Below, piece after piece: positions 8,543-16,743 of a stretch of 64,000 bases of DNA. The stretch covers positions 2,099,001 to 2,163,000 of the forward strand of contig NZ_CP073721.1 of the NCBI RefSeq assembly GCF_025264685.1, given 5' to 3'. The position numbers were made by a program, and so were the translations under genes. Below the pieces are notes generated by a model that saw only the letters and a program-made list of their open reading frames with translations, did no database searches and was not told the DNA's origin. This DNA is from Dactylosporangium roseum. Lineage in GTDB: Bacteria > Actinomycetota > Actinomycetes > Mycobacteriales > Micromonosporaceae. The first letter of the stretch is position 1. Every line of letters starts with the position of its first letter.

Positions 8543-9937
8543 ATGAGGCGCGTGGGTGCGCATCGGGTGTACAGCGTCGTGGTGTTCATCGTGCTGGCCT
8601 CGCTCGACAACGTGGCCATCAGCCTCGTCCCGCCGCTGTACTCGCCGATCAGCCGGGCCCTCGGGGTCGGTGAGGGAGCGCTCGGGGTCGTCACGGCGGT
8701 CAGCTACCTCGTCACCGCCGTCGCCGCGGTCGTCTGGGCCTACGTCGGGGACCACACCGATCGCAAGCCGGTCCTCGTGATCGGCACCCTGATCTGGGCC
8801 GCCGGCACCGCCGGCACGGTGTTCACCGGCGGCTACTGGGCGTTCTTCGCCGCGCAGGTGCTCGCCGCGGTAGGGCTCGGCGCGGTCGGCTCCGTCGGCT
8901 TCTCCGTGGTCAGCGACCTGATCTCGCCGCGCCGCCGCGGCCTGGTCATGAGCCTGTGGGGCCTGTCGCAGGGTGTCGGCACGCTCGCCGGAGTGCTGGT
9001 CGCCAGCCAGCTCGGCGGCACCGACTGGCGGACGCCGTTCTCCGTGCTCGCCGGCCTCGGCGTGCTCGCCTCGATCGCGTACTTCACGACCGCCGACATC
9101 CGCCGCGGGCAGAGCGAGCCCGACCTCGCCGCCGTGTTCGCCGCGGGCGAGGAGTACGAGCACCGCATCTCCCGTGCCGACCTGCCCCGCATCGCCGCCC
9201 GGCGGACCAACGTCTGGCTGGTGCTGCAGGGCCTGACCGCGCAGGTGACGTTCGGTTCACTGGTCTGGCTGCCCCGCCTCTTCCAGGCGAAGGCGGAGGC
9301 ACAGGGGTACGACGAACAGACCGCCATCCAGATCGGCGGTCTGCTGGCCACGCTGTTCCAGCTCGGCGGTGCCCTCTCGATCGTCGGCGGCCTGGTCGGC
9401 GACCGGTGGCAGCGCCGCGACCCGGGCGGCCGGGCGAAGGTCGCCGCCATCGGCATCCTCGCCGGCGTGCCGCTCTACGTGCTGCTGTTCTTCGCGCCGC
9501 TGACCCTGCCCCCGCCGGCGGCGGAGCACGACGCGCTGTCGCTGGTGCTGGGATCGATGTTCACCGAGCCCGGCCTGCTGGCGGCGTTCCTGTGCGCGCT
9601 GCTCGCCCTGGCCCTGACGTCGGCGAACTCGCCGAACTGGTTCGCCCTCATCGCCGACGTCAATCCGCCCGAGCACCGCGGCACGGTCTACTCGCTGGGC
9701 AACCTCGTCAACGGCGTCGGCCGTGCCGCCGGCAACGGCCTGGTGGGTGCCGTCTTCGCCGCGCTGGCGCGCGGCTTCCCGCCGCCGGTGAACCTGGCCA
9801 TCGGCCTGGCGGCGTTCCAGGCCTTCTTCATCCCCACCGGGATCATGTACTGGCTGGCGTCGCGCACCGCACCGGCGGACATCGAGGCCGTCCACCGCCT
9901 GCTGCGCACCCGGGCCGCCGCCCCCCTTGCGCGTTGA
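8543..9937 (+). CDS. MFS transporter
   Basis: A 464-aa protein with about twelve predicted transmembrane helices in two halves. The first cytosolic loop carries the MFS motif GDHTDRKPVL and the second half the related GDRWQRRDPGGRAK. A central hydrophilic segment (about 190-225) joins the halves. The spinster-like N-terminus (FIVLASLDNVAISLVPPLYS) suggests a drug or metabolite exporter, but no substrate can be named. The last codons and the TGA stop lie inside palindrome copy 3, so the C-terminal PLAR is read from repeat sequence. Confidence 0.88.
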   Translation: MRRVGAHRVYSVVVFIVLASLDNVAISLVPPLYSPISRALGVGEGALGVVTAVSYLVTAVAAVVWAYVGDHTDRKPVLVIGTLIWAAGTAGTVFTGGYWAFFAAQVLAAVGLGAVGSVGFSVVSDLISPRRRGLVMSLWGLSQGVGTLAGVLVASQLGGTDWRTPFSVLAGLGVLASIAYFTTADIRRGQSEPDLAAVFAAGEEYEHRISRADLPRIAARRTNVWLVLQGLTAQVTFGSLVWLPRLFQAKAEAQGYDEQTAIQIGGLLATLFQLGGALSIVGGLVGDRWQRRDPGGRAKVAAIGILAGVPLYVLLFFAPLTLPPPAAEHDALSLVLGSMFTEPGLLAAFLCALLALALTSANSPNWFALIADVNPPEHRGTVYSLGNLVNGVGRAAGNGLVGAVFAALARGFPPPVNLAIGLAAFQAFFIPTGIMYWLASRTAPADIEAVHRLLRTRAAAPLAR

Positions 9938-10020
9938 TCTTGCAGTTGTGGTGCCTGACAAACCGGTCATTCAGGGAGTGTCCCGGCACCACAACTGCAA
10001 GATCAACGCGCAAGGGGGGC
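9920..10020. repeat. Long palindrome family P1, copy 3 (perfect 36-bp stem)
   Basis: Both arms are 36 bp and perfectly complementary, around a 29-nt loop that starts TGACAAACCGG. The element fills the whole gap between convergent genes: it contains the TGA of the MFS gene and ends 3 bp before the SDR stop codon. A hairpin here could terminate transcription from both sides. Confidence 0.97.
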
Positions 10021-10023
10021 GGG

Positions 10024-10779
10024 TCAGAGGGTGCGTAGGTGGAAGCCGCCGTCGACGTCGATCACCTGGCCGGTCGAGAACGGGAACAGGCCCTGCGCGA
10101 CCGCGACCACCGCCTTGCCGACGTCCTCCGGCTGCCCCCACCGGCGGATCGGGGTCACGCCCTCGTCGAGGATCAGCCGGTCGTACCGCTCCTTCACCGG
10201 GCCGGTCATGTCCGTCGCGATGATGCCCGGGCGGACCTCGAAGACCGTGATGCCGTGCTCCGCCAGCCGGGCCGCGAACAGCTTGGTCATCATCGACAGG
10301 CCCGCCTTCGTCACGCAGTAGTCGCCGCGGTTGACGCTCGCGGTGTACGCCGACATCGACGAGATCGTGACGATCCTGCCGGGTGTGCCGTGCTCGATCA
10401 TCCGCAGCGCGACCTGCTGGGTGAGGAAGTACGGGCCCTTGAGGTTGATGCCGATCAGGCGGTCGAACGACTCCTCGTCGGCCTCCAGGATGTCGGCTCG
10501 CCGCGCCGGCGCGACCCCCGCGTTGTTCACCAGGAGGTCGATGGTGCCGAACGCCTCGTACGCCTCGGCCACCAGCCGAGCGCGGTCGGCGGCGTCGGCG
10601 AGATCAGCTCGTACCAACGCCGCTTTGGCTCCTGCTTTTTCGACCTCTCCGGCGACCTCCTCGGCCGCCGCCAGGTTGCTCGCGAAGTTCACCACGACGT
10701 CGAACCCGGCGTGTGCCAGGGCCAGCGCGATGCCGCGCCCGATGCCGCGGGAGGCGCCGGTGACGAGGGCCGCGCTCAC
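10024..10779 (-). CDS. Short-chain dehydrogenase/reductase
   Basis: A 251-aa classical SDR. It has the NAD(P)-binding TGASRGIG at residues 7-14, NNAG at 85-88, and catalytic Tyr154 and Lys158 in YCVTK. The C-terminal [12 protein letters not shown] is typical. The GTG start overlaps the stop of the upstream GH88 gene as GTGA. Co-transcription with an unsaturated glucuronyl hydrolase suggests it reduces or oxidises a sugar-acid intermediate rather than acting in fatty-acid synthesis; this is inference from context. Confidence 0.88.
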   Translation of the reverse strand: MSAALVTGASRGIGRGIALALAHAGFDVVVNFASNLAAAEEVAGEVEKAGAKAALVRADLADAADRARLVAEAYEAFGTIDLLVNNAGVAPARRADILEADEESFDRLIGINLKGPYFLTQQVALRMIEHGTPGRIVTISSMSAYTASVNRGDYCVTKAGLSMMTKLFAARLAEHGITVFEVRPGIIATDMTGPVKERYDRLILDEGVTPIRRWGQPEDVGKAVVAVAQGLFPFSTGQVIDVDGGFHLRTL

Positions 10780-12080
10780 GCGACACCGCCGAAGAAGGTG
10801 TGGTACGGGCCGTTCTCGAGCCGGTCGAGGTACAGCGCGAGTTCGCGCAGGTGGTAGTCGCCCCACATGCTCGACTCGCCGTTCGGGACGTGCTGTCCCT
10901 CGTGGACCTGGTCCCAGCCGTTCGGGCGGTGGTACACGGAATGCAGCAGGAGCCCCTGGTGGCGCGGATCCGTCGAGAGGTACGGCTCGGCGAGCAGGGT
11001 CCGCGCGACGGTCAGCCCGGCCTGGACGTATCGCCGCTCGCCGAGATGGCGCCCGAGCCGCAGCAGCCCCTGCGCGGCGATCGCGGCCGCGCTCGAGTCG
11101 ACCGGCTCGTGCTCGTTGAACGGGTCGGCCGGGCGGTCGCGGTGGCCGTCGAGGCGGGCCAGGCCCGGCGCGCCGGTGTCCCAGTAGGGAACGCCGTCGG
11201 TGGGGGAGTGCTCGATGTAGAAGTCGCACGTCGCCTTCGCGGCCTCGGCGAACACCGGCTCGTCCTCGAACTCCAGCAGTTCGGCGAAGCCGAGCATCGC
11301 CCAGGCGAGGCCGCGGGTCCACGTCGAGAACGGCGAGTAGCCCTGCTGCGTGCTCGGCGCGCGGAACCGGCCGTCGTTGACGTTGAACAGCGCCTCGTGC
11401 GCCGTCCGGCCCCGGACGTCGTAGGCGTCCCGGCCCTGGCCGTAGTAGACGTTGTACCGGGCGGTGTTGCGCCCGTGCTGCAAGAGCCGCTCGCGCAGGT
11501 CGATACGCTCGTCGTGCTCGCCCATGAGGACATGGCCGAGCCGATGCGCGACCGCCAGCGACCGGCAGGAGCGGATGGTGTCGACGAAGAGCGACTGCGG
11601 GCCGTTGAACGAGTAGATGTAGCCCGTCCCGTCGTCGGTCCGTTGCCAGCGCGCGGCCTGCACGGCGCCGCTCACCTTCAGGGCGAGCTCGGTGGCGTCG
11701 CGCTGCTCGTCGTCGATGCGGCCCTCGGTCATGAGCCGGAGGAGGGTGCCGTACGTGCTGACGTTGTTGAACCCGTGGTCGTGGACGCCGATGTGGCTGA
11801 CGTGCGGCGGCATGAGCGAGCGGGTCTGGCGCAGGCCCAGATCGAGGAAGTGCTTGTCGTCCGTGGCGTCGAACTGCAGCAGCGCCGAGCCGACCTGGAA
11901 CCCTTGCGTCCACTCGGTCCACCCGCGTGCCGTGTACCGCCCGTCGACGGTGAACACGGGTGAGCCGTCGCCCGGCGCCGGCTCGCCGAGAGCGTCGATC
12001 TTGGCGGCGGAGAGCTCCCACATCCGCGCGGTGGCGGGACGCAGCCCGCCGGCCGTGAGGCCGTCTTCGATGCGCAACAT
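10776..12080 (-). CDS. Glycoside hydrolase family 88 (unsaturated glucuronyl hydrolase)
   Basis: A 434-aa (alpha/alpha)6-barrel protein that would release unsaturated uronic acid from oligosaccharides left by polysaccharide lyases. Family landmarks are [17 protein letters not shown], with the Asp/His cleft residues, then [17 protein letters not shown] and the ending [20 protein letters not shown]. There is no signal peptide, so it acts in the cytosol on imported oligosaccharides. I start at the ATG of MLRIEDGL; an upstream GTG (12122) would add 14 residues. It forms an overlapping pair with the SDR; no lyase or importer is adjacent. Confidence 0.87.
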   Translation of the reverse strand: MLRIEDGLTAGGLRPATARMWELSAAKIDALGEPAPGDGSPVFTVDGRYTARGWTEWTQGFQVGSALLQFDATDDKHFLDLGLRQTRSLMPPHVSHIGVHDHGFNNVSTYGTLLRLMTEGRIDDEQRDATELALKVSGAVQAARWQRTDDGTGYIYSFNGPQSLFVDTIRSCRSLAVAHRLGHVLMGEHDERIDLRERLLQHGRNTARYNVYYGQGRDAYDVRGRTAHEALFNVNDGRFRAPSTQQGYSPFSTWTRGLAWAMLGFAELLEFEDEPVFAEAAKATCDFYIEHSPTDGVPYWDTGAPGLARLDGHRDRPADPFNEHEPVDSSAAAIAAQGLLRLGRHLGERRYVQAGLTVARTLLAEPYLSTDPRHQGLLLHSVYHRPNGWDQVHEGQHVPNGESSMWGDYHLRELALYLDRLENGPYHTFFGGVA

Positions 12081-12154
12081 GCTCGGATAGTACCGAGGAA
12101 AGCCCTTTCCCGGGACCCCCACCCCGCGCCCGCCTCGCCCCGCGCCGTGCCGCG

Positions 12155-12255
12155 CCCCCTTTGTGCGTCGATCTTGCAGTTGTGGTGCCGAGACACTCCC
12201 TGAATGACCGGTTTGTCAGGCACCACAACTGCAAGATCAACGCGCGATGCGGGGG
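12155..12255. repeat. Long palindrome family P1, copy 4
   Basis: An inner stem of about 26 bp (core ATCTTGCAGTTGTGGTGCC) surrounds a 29-nt loop in the reverse orientation. The outer arms pair only partly apart from a C5/G5 clamp. Unlike most copies, this one lies between divergent genes, where promoters are expected. Confidence 0.93.
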
Positions 12256-12325
12256 TGGGTGCGGGTGGCCCCGGGTCCGGTCGGTCGTCCGCAGGGCGGC
12301 GGCGGGGCGTGCGAGGATGTTCGGG

Positions 12326-12691
12326 ATGGAGACCGCGGTTGAGGACGTCGCCGAGCGCTGGGCCGCCGCCTGGACGGCGGGCCGGACGAGTGACCTGTTC
12401 CGCCTGCTCGCCGCGAGCCCGGCGATCGAGTCCAACCTCGACCCCGACGGCGACTTCATCGAGATCCTGACCGACTACGCCGCGGCGCTCGACTCGGTCA
12501 CCGTCTTCTCCCGCACGGTCATCGACCGCCGGGTGGCCCTGGTCTACGACTGCACCCTGGGTGACGAGACGTTCCGCCTGGCCGAGTTCCTGTTCGTGGA
12601 CGACTCCGGCCTGATCCGCGAGATCCGCCGGGTCTACGACCTATATGCGGTGGAGCGCCTGATCCCGTCCCTGCTGCTCGGCTCCGCTTGA
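12326..12691 (+). CDS. NTF2/SnoaL-like small protein
   Basis: A 121-aa protein with a predicted cone-shaped alpha+beta fold: the helical start [21 protein letters not shown] is followed by several strands ([43 protein letters not shown]). This pattern fits the SnoaL/NTF2-like superfamily, which includes both small enzymes and structural proteins. I chose the ATG at 12326 because GAGG lies nine bases upstream; the open frame extends back through palindrome copy 4, which is not coding. No specific function can be assigned. Confidence 0.7.
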   Translation: METAVEDVAERWAAAWTAGRTSDLFRLLAASPAIESNLDPDGDFIEILTDYAAALDSVTVFSRTVIDRRVALVYDCTLGDETFRLAEFLFVDDSGLIREIRRVYDLYAVERLIPSLLLGSA

Positions 12692-12723
12692 TCGCGGGAA
12701 GCCTCTGGTCACCCTGGCGCCGA

Positions 12724-12892
12724 GCCGCGAAGTGAAGCCGCGCGGCCGTCCGTCCACCCCCGGTGTCGCGCTACGAGACGGTGACGCACGGTCGCGCGGG
12801 CGGCGTCGGTCGCTCGTGGTGGCCGCCGGTTCCCGGGACGACGCGTTCCGGACCGGACGACTCCATGATCATGGGAAAGATCCGGCCGCCCT
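12724..12892 (+). repeat. Dispersed repeat family P2, copy B
   Basis: It aligns along its length with copies A and D (GCCGCGAAGT, CGCGCTACGAGACGGTGACGC, GACTCCATGATCATGGGAAA). Its right edge forms the last codons of the neighbouring truncated gene. Confidence 0.85.
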
Positions 12893-13447
12893 GGCACCCG
12901 AACGCGGGGCGTGGCCCACCTCCCGGACGAGATCGTTGACCGTGCAGAACCCGGCCTGCACCGACTCGGCGACCATCGCCCGCACCTGCCGCGGGTCGTC
13001 ACAGCGCAGAGCAGCCTCGACCACCGACCGCTCGGGCGAGGTCAGCCGGAGCGCGCCGTCCTGCCGAGCGAACGGATCGGGCCGCGTCGTGCGGTGCACC
13101 CGGACGAAGCCGCTCGACCGTATCCGGCGCTCGTGCGGGATGAGGACCCGGATGGACGGATCCCTCGGCACGTTGCGGAATCCGTGCACGCCGAGCGCTG
13201 CCGCTCCGGTGAGGTACGCGCCCGGCCCGCCGAAGAGCAGCGCGGCGATCAGCCGCTGCCGCTCCCGCAGCACACCGCTGAACATCGCGTAGACGGAAGG
13301 CAGCACAGTCTGCCACCGTCCGGTTTCCAGCTCCCACCGCAGCCGGCCCCTGGTGATCCCCGCCTGCCTGAGCTGGGCGGCCGTGATGATCTGCTGCTGG
13401 GACCGCCGCGGCGGGCCCGTCCACTCCGATTCGTCCTGCACGGGCAA
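12869..13447 (-). pseudogene. Truncated AbiEi-type antitoxin/DUF559-like regulator
   Basis: A 192-aa open frame. Its N-terminus (ITAAQLRQAGITRGRLRWEL) is the winged-helix AbiEi-type domain, followed by the middle domain with PERSVVEAALRCDDPRQVRAMVAE. In actinobacterial relatives this continues for about 100 more residues into an endonuclease-like DUF559 region. Here the frame leaves the family after APRSGA and ends AAGSFP-stop, and those last codons lie inside dispersed repeat P2 copy B. The simplest reading is that the repeat removed the 3' part. It could still make a short DNA-binding protein. The usual length is from memory of the family. Confidence 0.65.
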
Positions 13448-13515
13448 GCATTCATCGCCGCCGGACCGGCGAGCAACCCGGACCGGGCCGCTGTGGACAA
13501 CCCGCTCATGATCCA

Positions 13516-13543
13516 GGGGCGGATCCGGTTGTGGATCCGCCCC
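13516..13543 (-). terminator. Hairpin downstream of the DUF2334 gene
   Basis: GGGGCGGATCC and GGATCCGCCCC form a perfect 11-bp stem with a 6-nt loop, 15 bp beyond the stop codon of the leftward DUF2334 gene. There is no T-run, as is common for actinobacterial terminators. Confidence 0.6.
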
Positions 13544-13557
13544 CGAGTGGCGATGAG

Positions 13558-15393
13558 TTACGACATCGCGGACGCCGCGACGAAGGTGTAGCCGAGGCCC
13601 TGGATGCCCTCGACCGTCTGCTGCAGGTAGGAGGTGCCCAGATACGGGTGGTAGAAGAAGCTCGCCACCCCGTCGCGGACCGCCAGGTTGGCCTTGGCGT
13701 TGGCGACCAGGTCCGCCGGCAGCACCGCCGGGTGCTGGTTGAACGGCTCCGGCTCGATGTTGCCGATGTTCTCCGGGACAACCGTCGAGCCGTAGACGTC
13801 ACGCACCGTGTACGGGAAGAACTGCCCCACCATGTGCGCCACGCCGTTGTCCACGGTCCCGCCGGAGAGCACGCCCGGGAAGTACAACCCCCGGTCGTAA
13901 CGAACCCCGAAGAGCGAGGTGATCGTCTTGTAGTCCAGCGCGCTGGCCGCGTAGTGCGGCGGCTCGAAGATGGTCGGCTGCTTGAGGCCGGCCACGAGGA
14001 ACTCGGCGCGGGCGGCGGTGACCCGCGCGGTCACGTTGGCCGCCGAGTCGTTCTTCACCGGGCCGTCGTAGATCACGGCGTCGTTGGCGTCGACGTGGGC
14101 CCGGAAGAACTCGAAGTCGTTCGCGCTCACCCCGTCGTACGGGTTGTTCAGCGCGTCGAGCTGGTGCGTGTAGCCGTGCATGAGCAGGGTGCCGCCCTTG
14201 CTCTGCATGTACTTCAGGGCGCTGACCACCAGTGGCCGCTGGCGCAGCGTGTAGTCCTCGGCCTTGCCGTTGTTGTTCACGCCCTTCGGGTCGCGGTACC
14301 GGCTGTAGACGGCGACGGTGAACGGGACGTTCCTGCTCGACAGGTAGTCGGCGACGGCGCGCAGCTCGGCCGGGTCGGCGTCGGGGCCGACGTCCTCGAT
14401 CCGGACCAGCGCCCGGTGCCGCGCCGCCGTCTGCGGGGCGAGGGCGTCGAACAGCAGGTCGGAGAAGGCGAGGTACCGGTCGTTGGAAGTGATGTACGAG
14501 AACGGGATCTCGCCGAGGTACGTCAGGTTGCCCGACTTGACGCCCCACGGAAACTTCGTGCCGTCGGCGCGGACCGCCTCGCCGACGCCGACCGCCTTGG
14601 CGGCGTCGTAGATCGCGTAGTCCATGATGCCGCCGGCGTTGCGCGCGTCGCGGGTCAGCGCGGTGCCCTTGTAGTTCACCCGGGCCACCGACGAGACGTC
14701 GAAGCCCTTCCAGGTGTACCCGTACTTCGTGGCGAAGTCCGCCGAGCGGGCCGTCAACTGCCAGATGTTGTCGTACATCCAGACGACGGGCTTGCTGGTG
14801 GCCAGGACGTCGTCGAGGAACGCCGCCGGGATCGGCTCGTCGTAGGTGGACCCGACGTAGACGACCGCGGAGTAGTTCGCGAGCTCACCGGCGGTGTACC
14901 CGCCGACCGGGTGCGCGGTCCAGGCGCCGAAGTGGGAGACGAGGTTGGTCGCCATCATCCCGTAGTCCTCGCCAAGCCACCCGTACGGCCCGGTGTTGTC
15001 GTAGAGGACCAGCGTCTTCGTCGACGGGTTCGCGCCGGGCGCGCCGGCGCCGGTCGACGTCTTCGTCGCGGCGGTCGTGGTCGTGGTCGGGTTGGCGGCC
15101 GTCAGGCCGGTCAGGGCCGTGCGCAGCGACGACAGCAACGATCCCCACGAGTCCGCCGCCCGGAGCTTCACCTGCCCGGTGGTGACCACCCGCTCGGACG
15201 GCACGAGCTTCGCCGGGCGCGGCGGCGCCGGCACGGAGGACTGGCTCGCGGCGGCGTACTCGCCGGTGGTACCGGCCCACCGATGGTCTCGTGCGCCGGG
15301 CGCGGCGGCGCCGGGCAGGGCGTGGGCCGTGGCGGCGAGCGCGCCGGCCAGGACGGCCGTCGCCAGGAGACGGAGCGGGGAGCGTTTCGACAT
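13558..15393 (-). CDS. Secreted DUF2334 (polysaccharide deacetylase-like) protein
   Basis: A 611-aa protein with a signal peptide (MSKRSPLRLLATAVLAGALA, cleavage near AHA). A low-complexity linker rich in Thr/Ala follows, then a large domain with KTLVLYDNTGPYGWLGEDY and the DUF2334 core. The core has ALVRIEDVGPDADP, with an acidic metal-site-like motif, and LLMHGYTHQ, like the HxxxH of NodB-type deacetylases. It probably acts on an extracellular polysaccharide, although deacetylase activity of DUF2334 is inferred. The ATG has a GAGAGG site upstream. The gene is 11 bp downstream of WecB, and a paralogue begins at 63155. Confidence 0.85.
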   Translation of the reverse strand: MSKRSPLRLLATAVLAGALAATAHALPGAAAPGARDHRWAGTTGEYAAASQSSVPAPPRPAKLVPSERVVTTGQVKLRAADSWGSLLSSLRTALTGLTAANPTTTTTAATKTSTGAGAPGANPSTKTLVLYDNTGPYGWLGEDYGMMATNLVSHFGAWTAHPVGGYTAGELANYSAVVYVGSTYDEPIPAAFLDDVLATSKPVVWMYDNIWQLTARSADFATKYGYTWKGFDVSSVARVNYKGTALTRDARNAGGIMDYAIYDAAKAVGVGEAVRADGTKFPWGVKSGNLTYLGEIPFSYITSNDRYLAFSDLLFDALAPQTAARHRALVRIEDVGPDADPAELRAVADYLSSRNVPFTVAVYSRYRDPKGVNNNGKAEDYTLRQRPLVVSALKYMQSKGGTLLMHGYTHQLDALNNPYDGVSANDFEFFRAHVDANDAVIYDGPVKNDSAANVTARVTAARAEFLVAGLKQPTIFEPPHYAASALDYKTITSLFGVRYDRGLYFPGVLSGGTVDNGVAHMVGQFFPYTVRDVYGSTVVPENIGNIEPEPFNQHPAVLPADLVANAKANLAVRDGVASFFYHPYLGTSYLQQTVEGIQGLGYTFVAASAMS

Positions 15394-15404
15394 CGTCAGG
15401 CCTC

Positions 15405-16574
15405 TCAGACGTACGACGGGGAAGGCATCGGGGACGGCGCGGAGGTGAGGCCGAGCAGTGCGGCGATGGCCTGCTCGGTCCGCTGCGACGCGAGCCCGTC
15501 GCCGTACGGGTTGCCGCTGGCGGTCATCGACTGCCGCAGCATCGGGTCGTCGAACAGGCGCGCGGCCTCCGCGACGATCAGCTCCTCGTCGGTACCGACG
15601 AGCTTGGCGCAGCCGGCGTGGAGCGACTCGACGCGTTCGGTCACCTCGCGGAGCACCAGGGCGGGCACCTTGAACGACGGCGCCTCCTCCTGGATGCCGC
15701 CGGAGTCGGTGAGCGTCAGGTACGCGCGGGAGAGCACCCGGGCGAGCGCCGGGTACGGCAGCGGGTCGGTGATCGTCACCCGCGGCACCCCCGTCAGCCC
15801 GGCCTCGACCTGGGCGCGCACCGCCGGGTTGGCGTGGGCGGGCAGGACGACGCGGATGTCCGGGTACGCATCGACGAGCCGGCGCACGGCGCGCAGGATG
15901 CGCTCCAGCGGCTCGCCCCACGACTCGCGGCGGTGGGCGGTGACGAGCACCAGCCGGGCCTCGCCGTGGGTGGCGGCGTCGACCGCGGCGGCGACGCCGG
16001 CGTCCTCGAACGGCAGCTCCTTCGCCGCGATCTCCAGCGAGGCGTCGACGACGGTGTTGCCGGTGATGAGCACGCTGGCGGGGCTGACGCTCTCGTCGAG
16101 CAGGTTCGTCGCGGCGAGCGCGGTCGGCGCGAGGTGCAGCGCGGCGAGCTGCCCGACGAGCTTGCGGTTGGCCTCCTCCGGGAACGGCGAGTCGAGGTCA
16201 CCGGAGCGCAGGCCGGCCTCGAGGTGTACGACCGGGATGCGGCGCCAGAAGGCGGCCATCGCACCGGCGAGCGTCGTGGTGGTGTCGCCCTGCACGACGA
16301 CGGCCTTCGGAGTCCGCTCCGCGAGCAGCGCGTCCAACTGCTTGATCATCTCGGTCAGCAGCTCGGGCTGGCTGCCGGTGACCCGCTCCAGCGGGAGCGT
16401 GACGTCGGCCTCCACGTCGAACGCGGCCAGGGCCTGAGTGACCATCGCCGGGTGCTGCCCGCTGGCGACCAGGACCGGGCTGAGCCGTCCGGCGGCGCGC
16501 ATCGCGGCGGCGACGGGTGCGAGCTTGATGGCCTCGGGTCGGGTACCGGCGATGAGAAAGACTTCAGGAAGCAT
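15405..16574 (-). CDS. wecB: UDP-N-acetylglucosamine 2-epimerase (non-hydrolysing)
   Basis: A 389-aa enzyme interconverting UDP-GlcNAc and UDP-ManNAc, a precursor of surface polysaccharides. Recognisable landmarks are the N-terminal GTRPEAIKLAPV, QGDTTTT with the catalytic Asp, HLEAGLRSGD and PEEANR with conserved acidic residues, VTAHRRESWG with the catalytic His, and LTDSGGIQEEAP in the nucleotide-binding half. The length is normal. It lies between the GT2 and DUF2334 genes on the same strand, so it likely feeds the polysaccharide they assemble and modify. Palindrome copy 5 separates it from the GT2 gene. Confidence 0.93.
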   Translation of the reverse strand: MLPEVFLIAGTRPEAIKLAPVAAAMRAAGRLSPVLVASGQHPAMVTQALAAFDVEADVTLPLERVTGSQPELLTEMIKQLDALLAERTPKAVVVQGDTTTTLAGAMAAFWRRIPVVHLEAGLRSGDLDSPFPEEANRKLVGQLAALHLAPTALAATNLLDESVSPASVLITGNTVVDASLEIAAKELPFEDAGVAAAVDAATHGEARLVLVTAHRRESWGEPLERILRAVRRLVDAYPDIRVVLPAHANPAVRAQVEAGLTGVPRVTITDPLPYPALARVLSRAYLTLTDSGGIQEEAPSFKVPALVLREVTERVESLHAGCAKLVGTDEELIVAEAARLFDDPMLRQSMTASGNPYGDGLASQRTEQAIAALLGLTSAPSPMPSPSYV

Positions 16575-16597
16575 GTGGCGTCACCTTGGGGTCAGTT

Positions 16598-16680
16598 CCC
16601 CCGCGATCTTGCAGTTGTGGTCCCTGTCTTATAGCGATATTTCTATATAAAACGGGCACCACAAGTGCAAGATCGCGGGG
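16598..16680. repeat. Long palindrome family P1, copy 5 (divergent loop)
   Basis: The stem core is conserved (CCCCGCGATCTTGCA against TGCAAGATCGCGGGG, two internal mismatches). The 29-nt loop, however, is AT-rich (TCTTATAGCGATATTTCTAT) and unrelated to the loop of the other copies. It lies between two same-strand genes of the polysaccharide operon. Confidence 0.9.
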
Positions 16681-16681
16681 C

Positions 16682-16743
16682 GGGGGTGGGACTGGGGGCG
16701 GGGGTGGGGACGGGGTCAGGCGGGGACGGGGTCGGGGGCTGGG
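16682..16743 (+). other. G-run cluster with G-quadruplex potential
   Basis: Successive G-runs of three to five bases separated by 1-3 nt spacers (GGGGGTGGGACTGGGGGCGG and onward) fit the consensus of a stable intramolecular quadruplex. The cluster overlaps the last codons of the GT2 gene on the opposite strand, so it would be C-rich in that mRNA. Confidence 0.6.

Noticed and set aside
10024..12459. A single 811-residue protein fused to the SDR
   Set aside because: Only the last 251 residues are the SDR. The preceding part is the GH88 gene in the wrong frame, and a GTGA overlap marks the true start.
13531..16437. A 968-codon open frame on the plus strand
   Set aside because: It is antisense to DUF2334 and WecB, its product is a Val/Arg/Gly-rich composition without motifs, and it is a typical shadow of high-GC codon bias.
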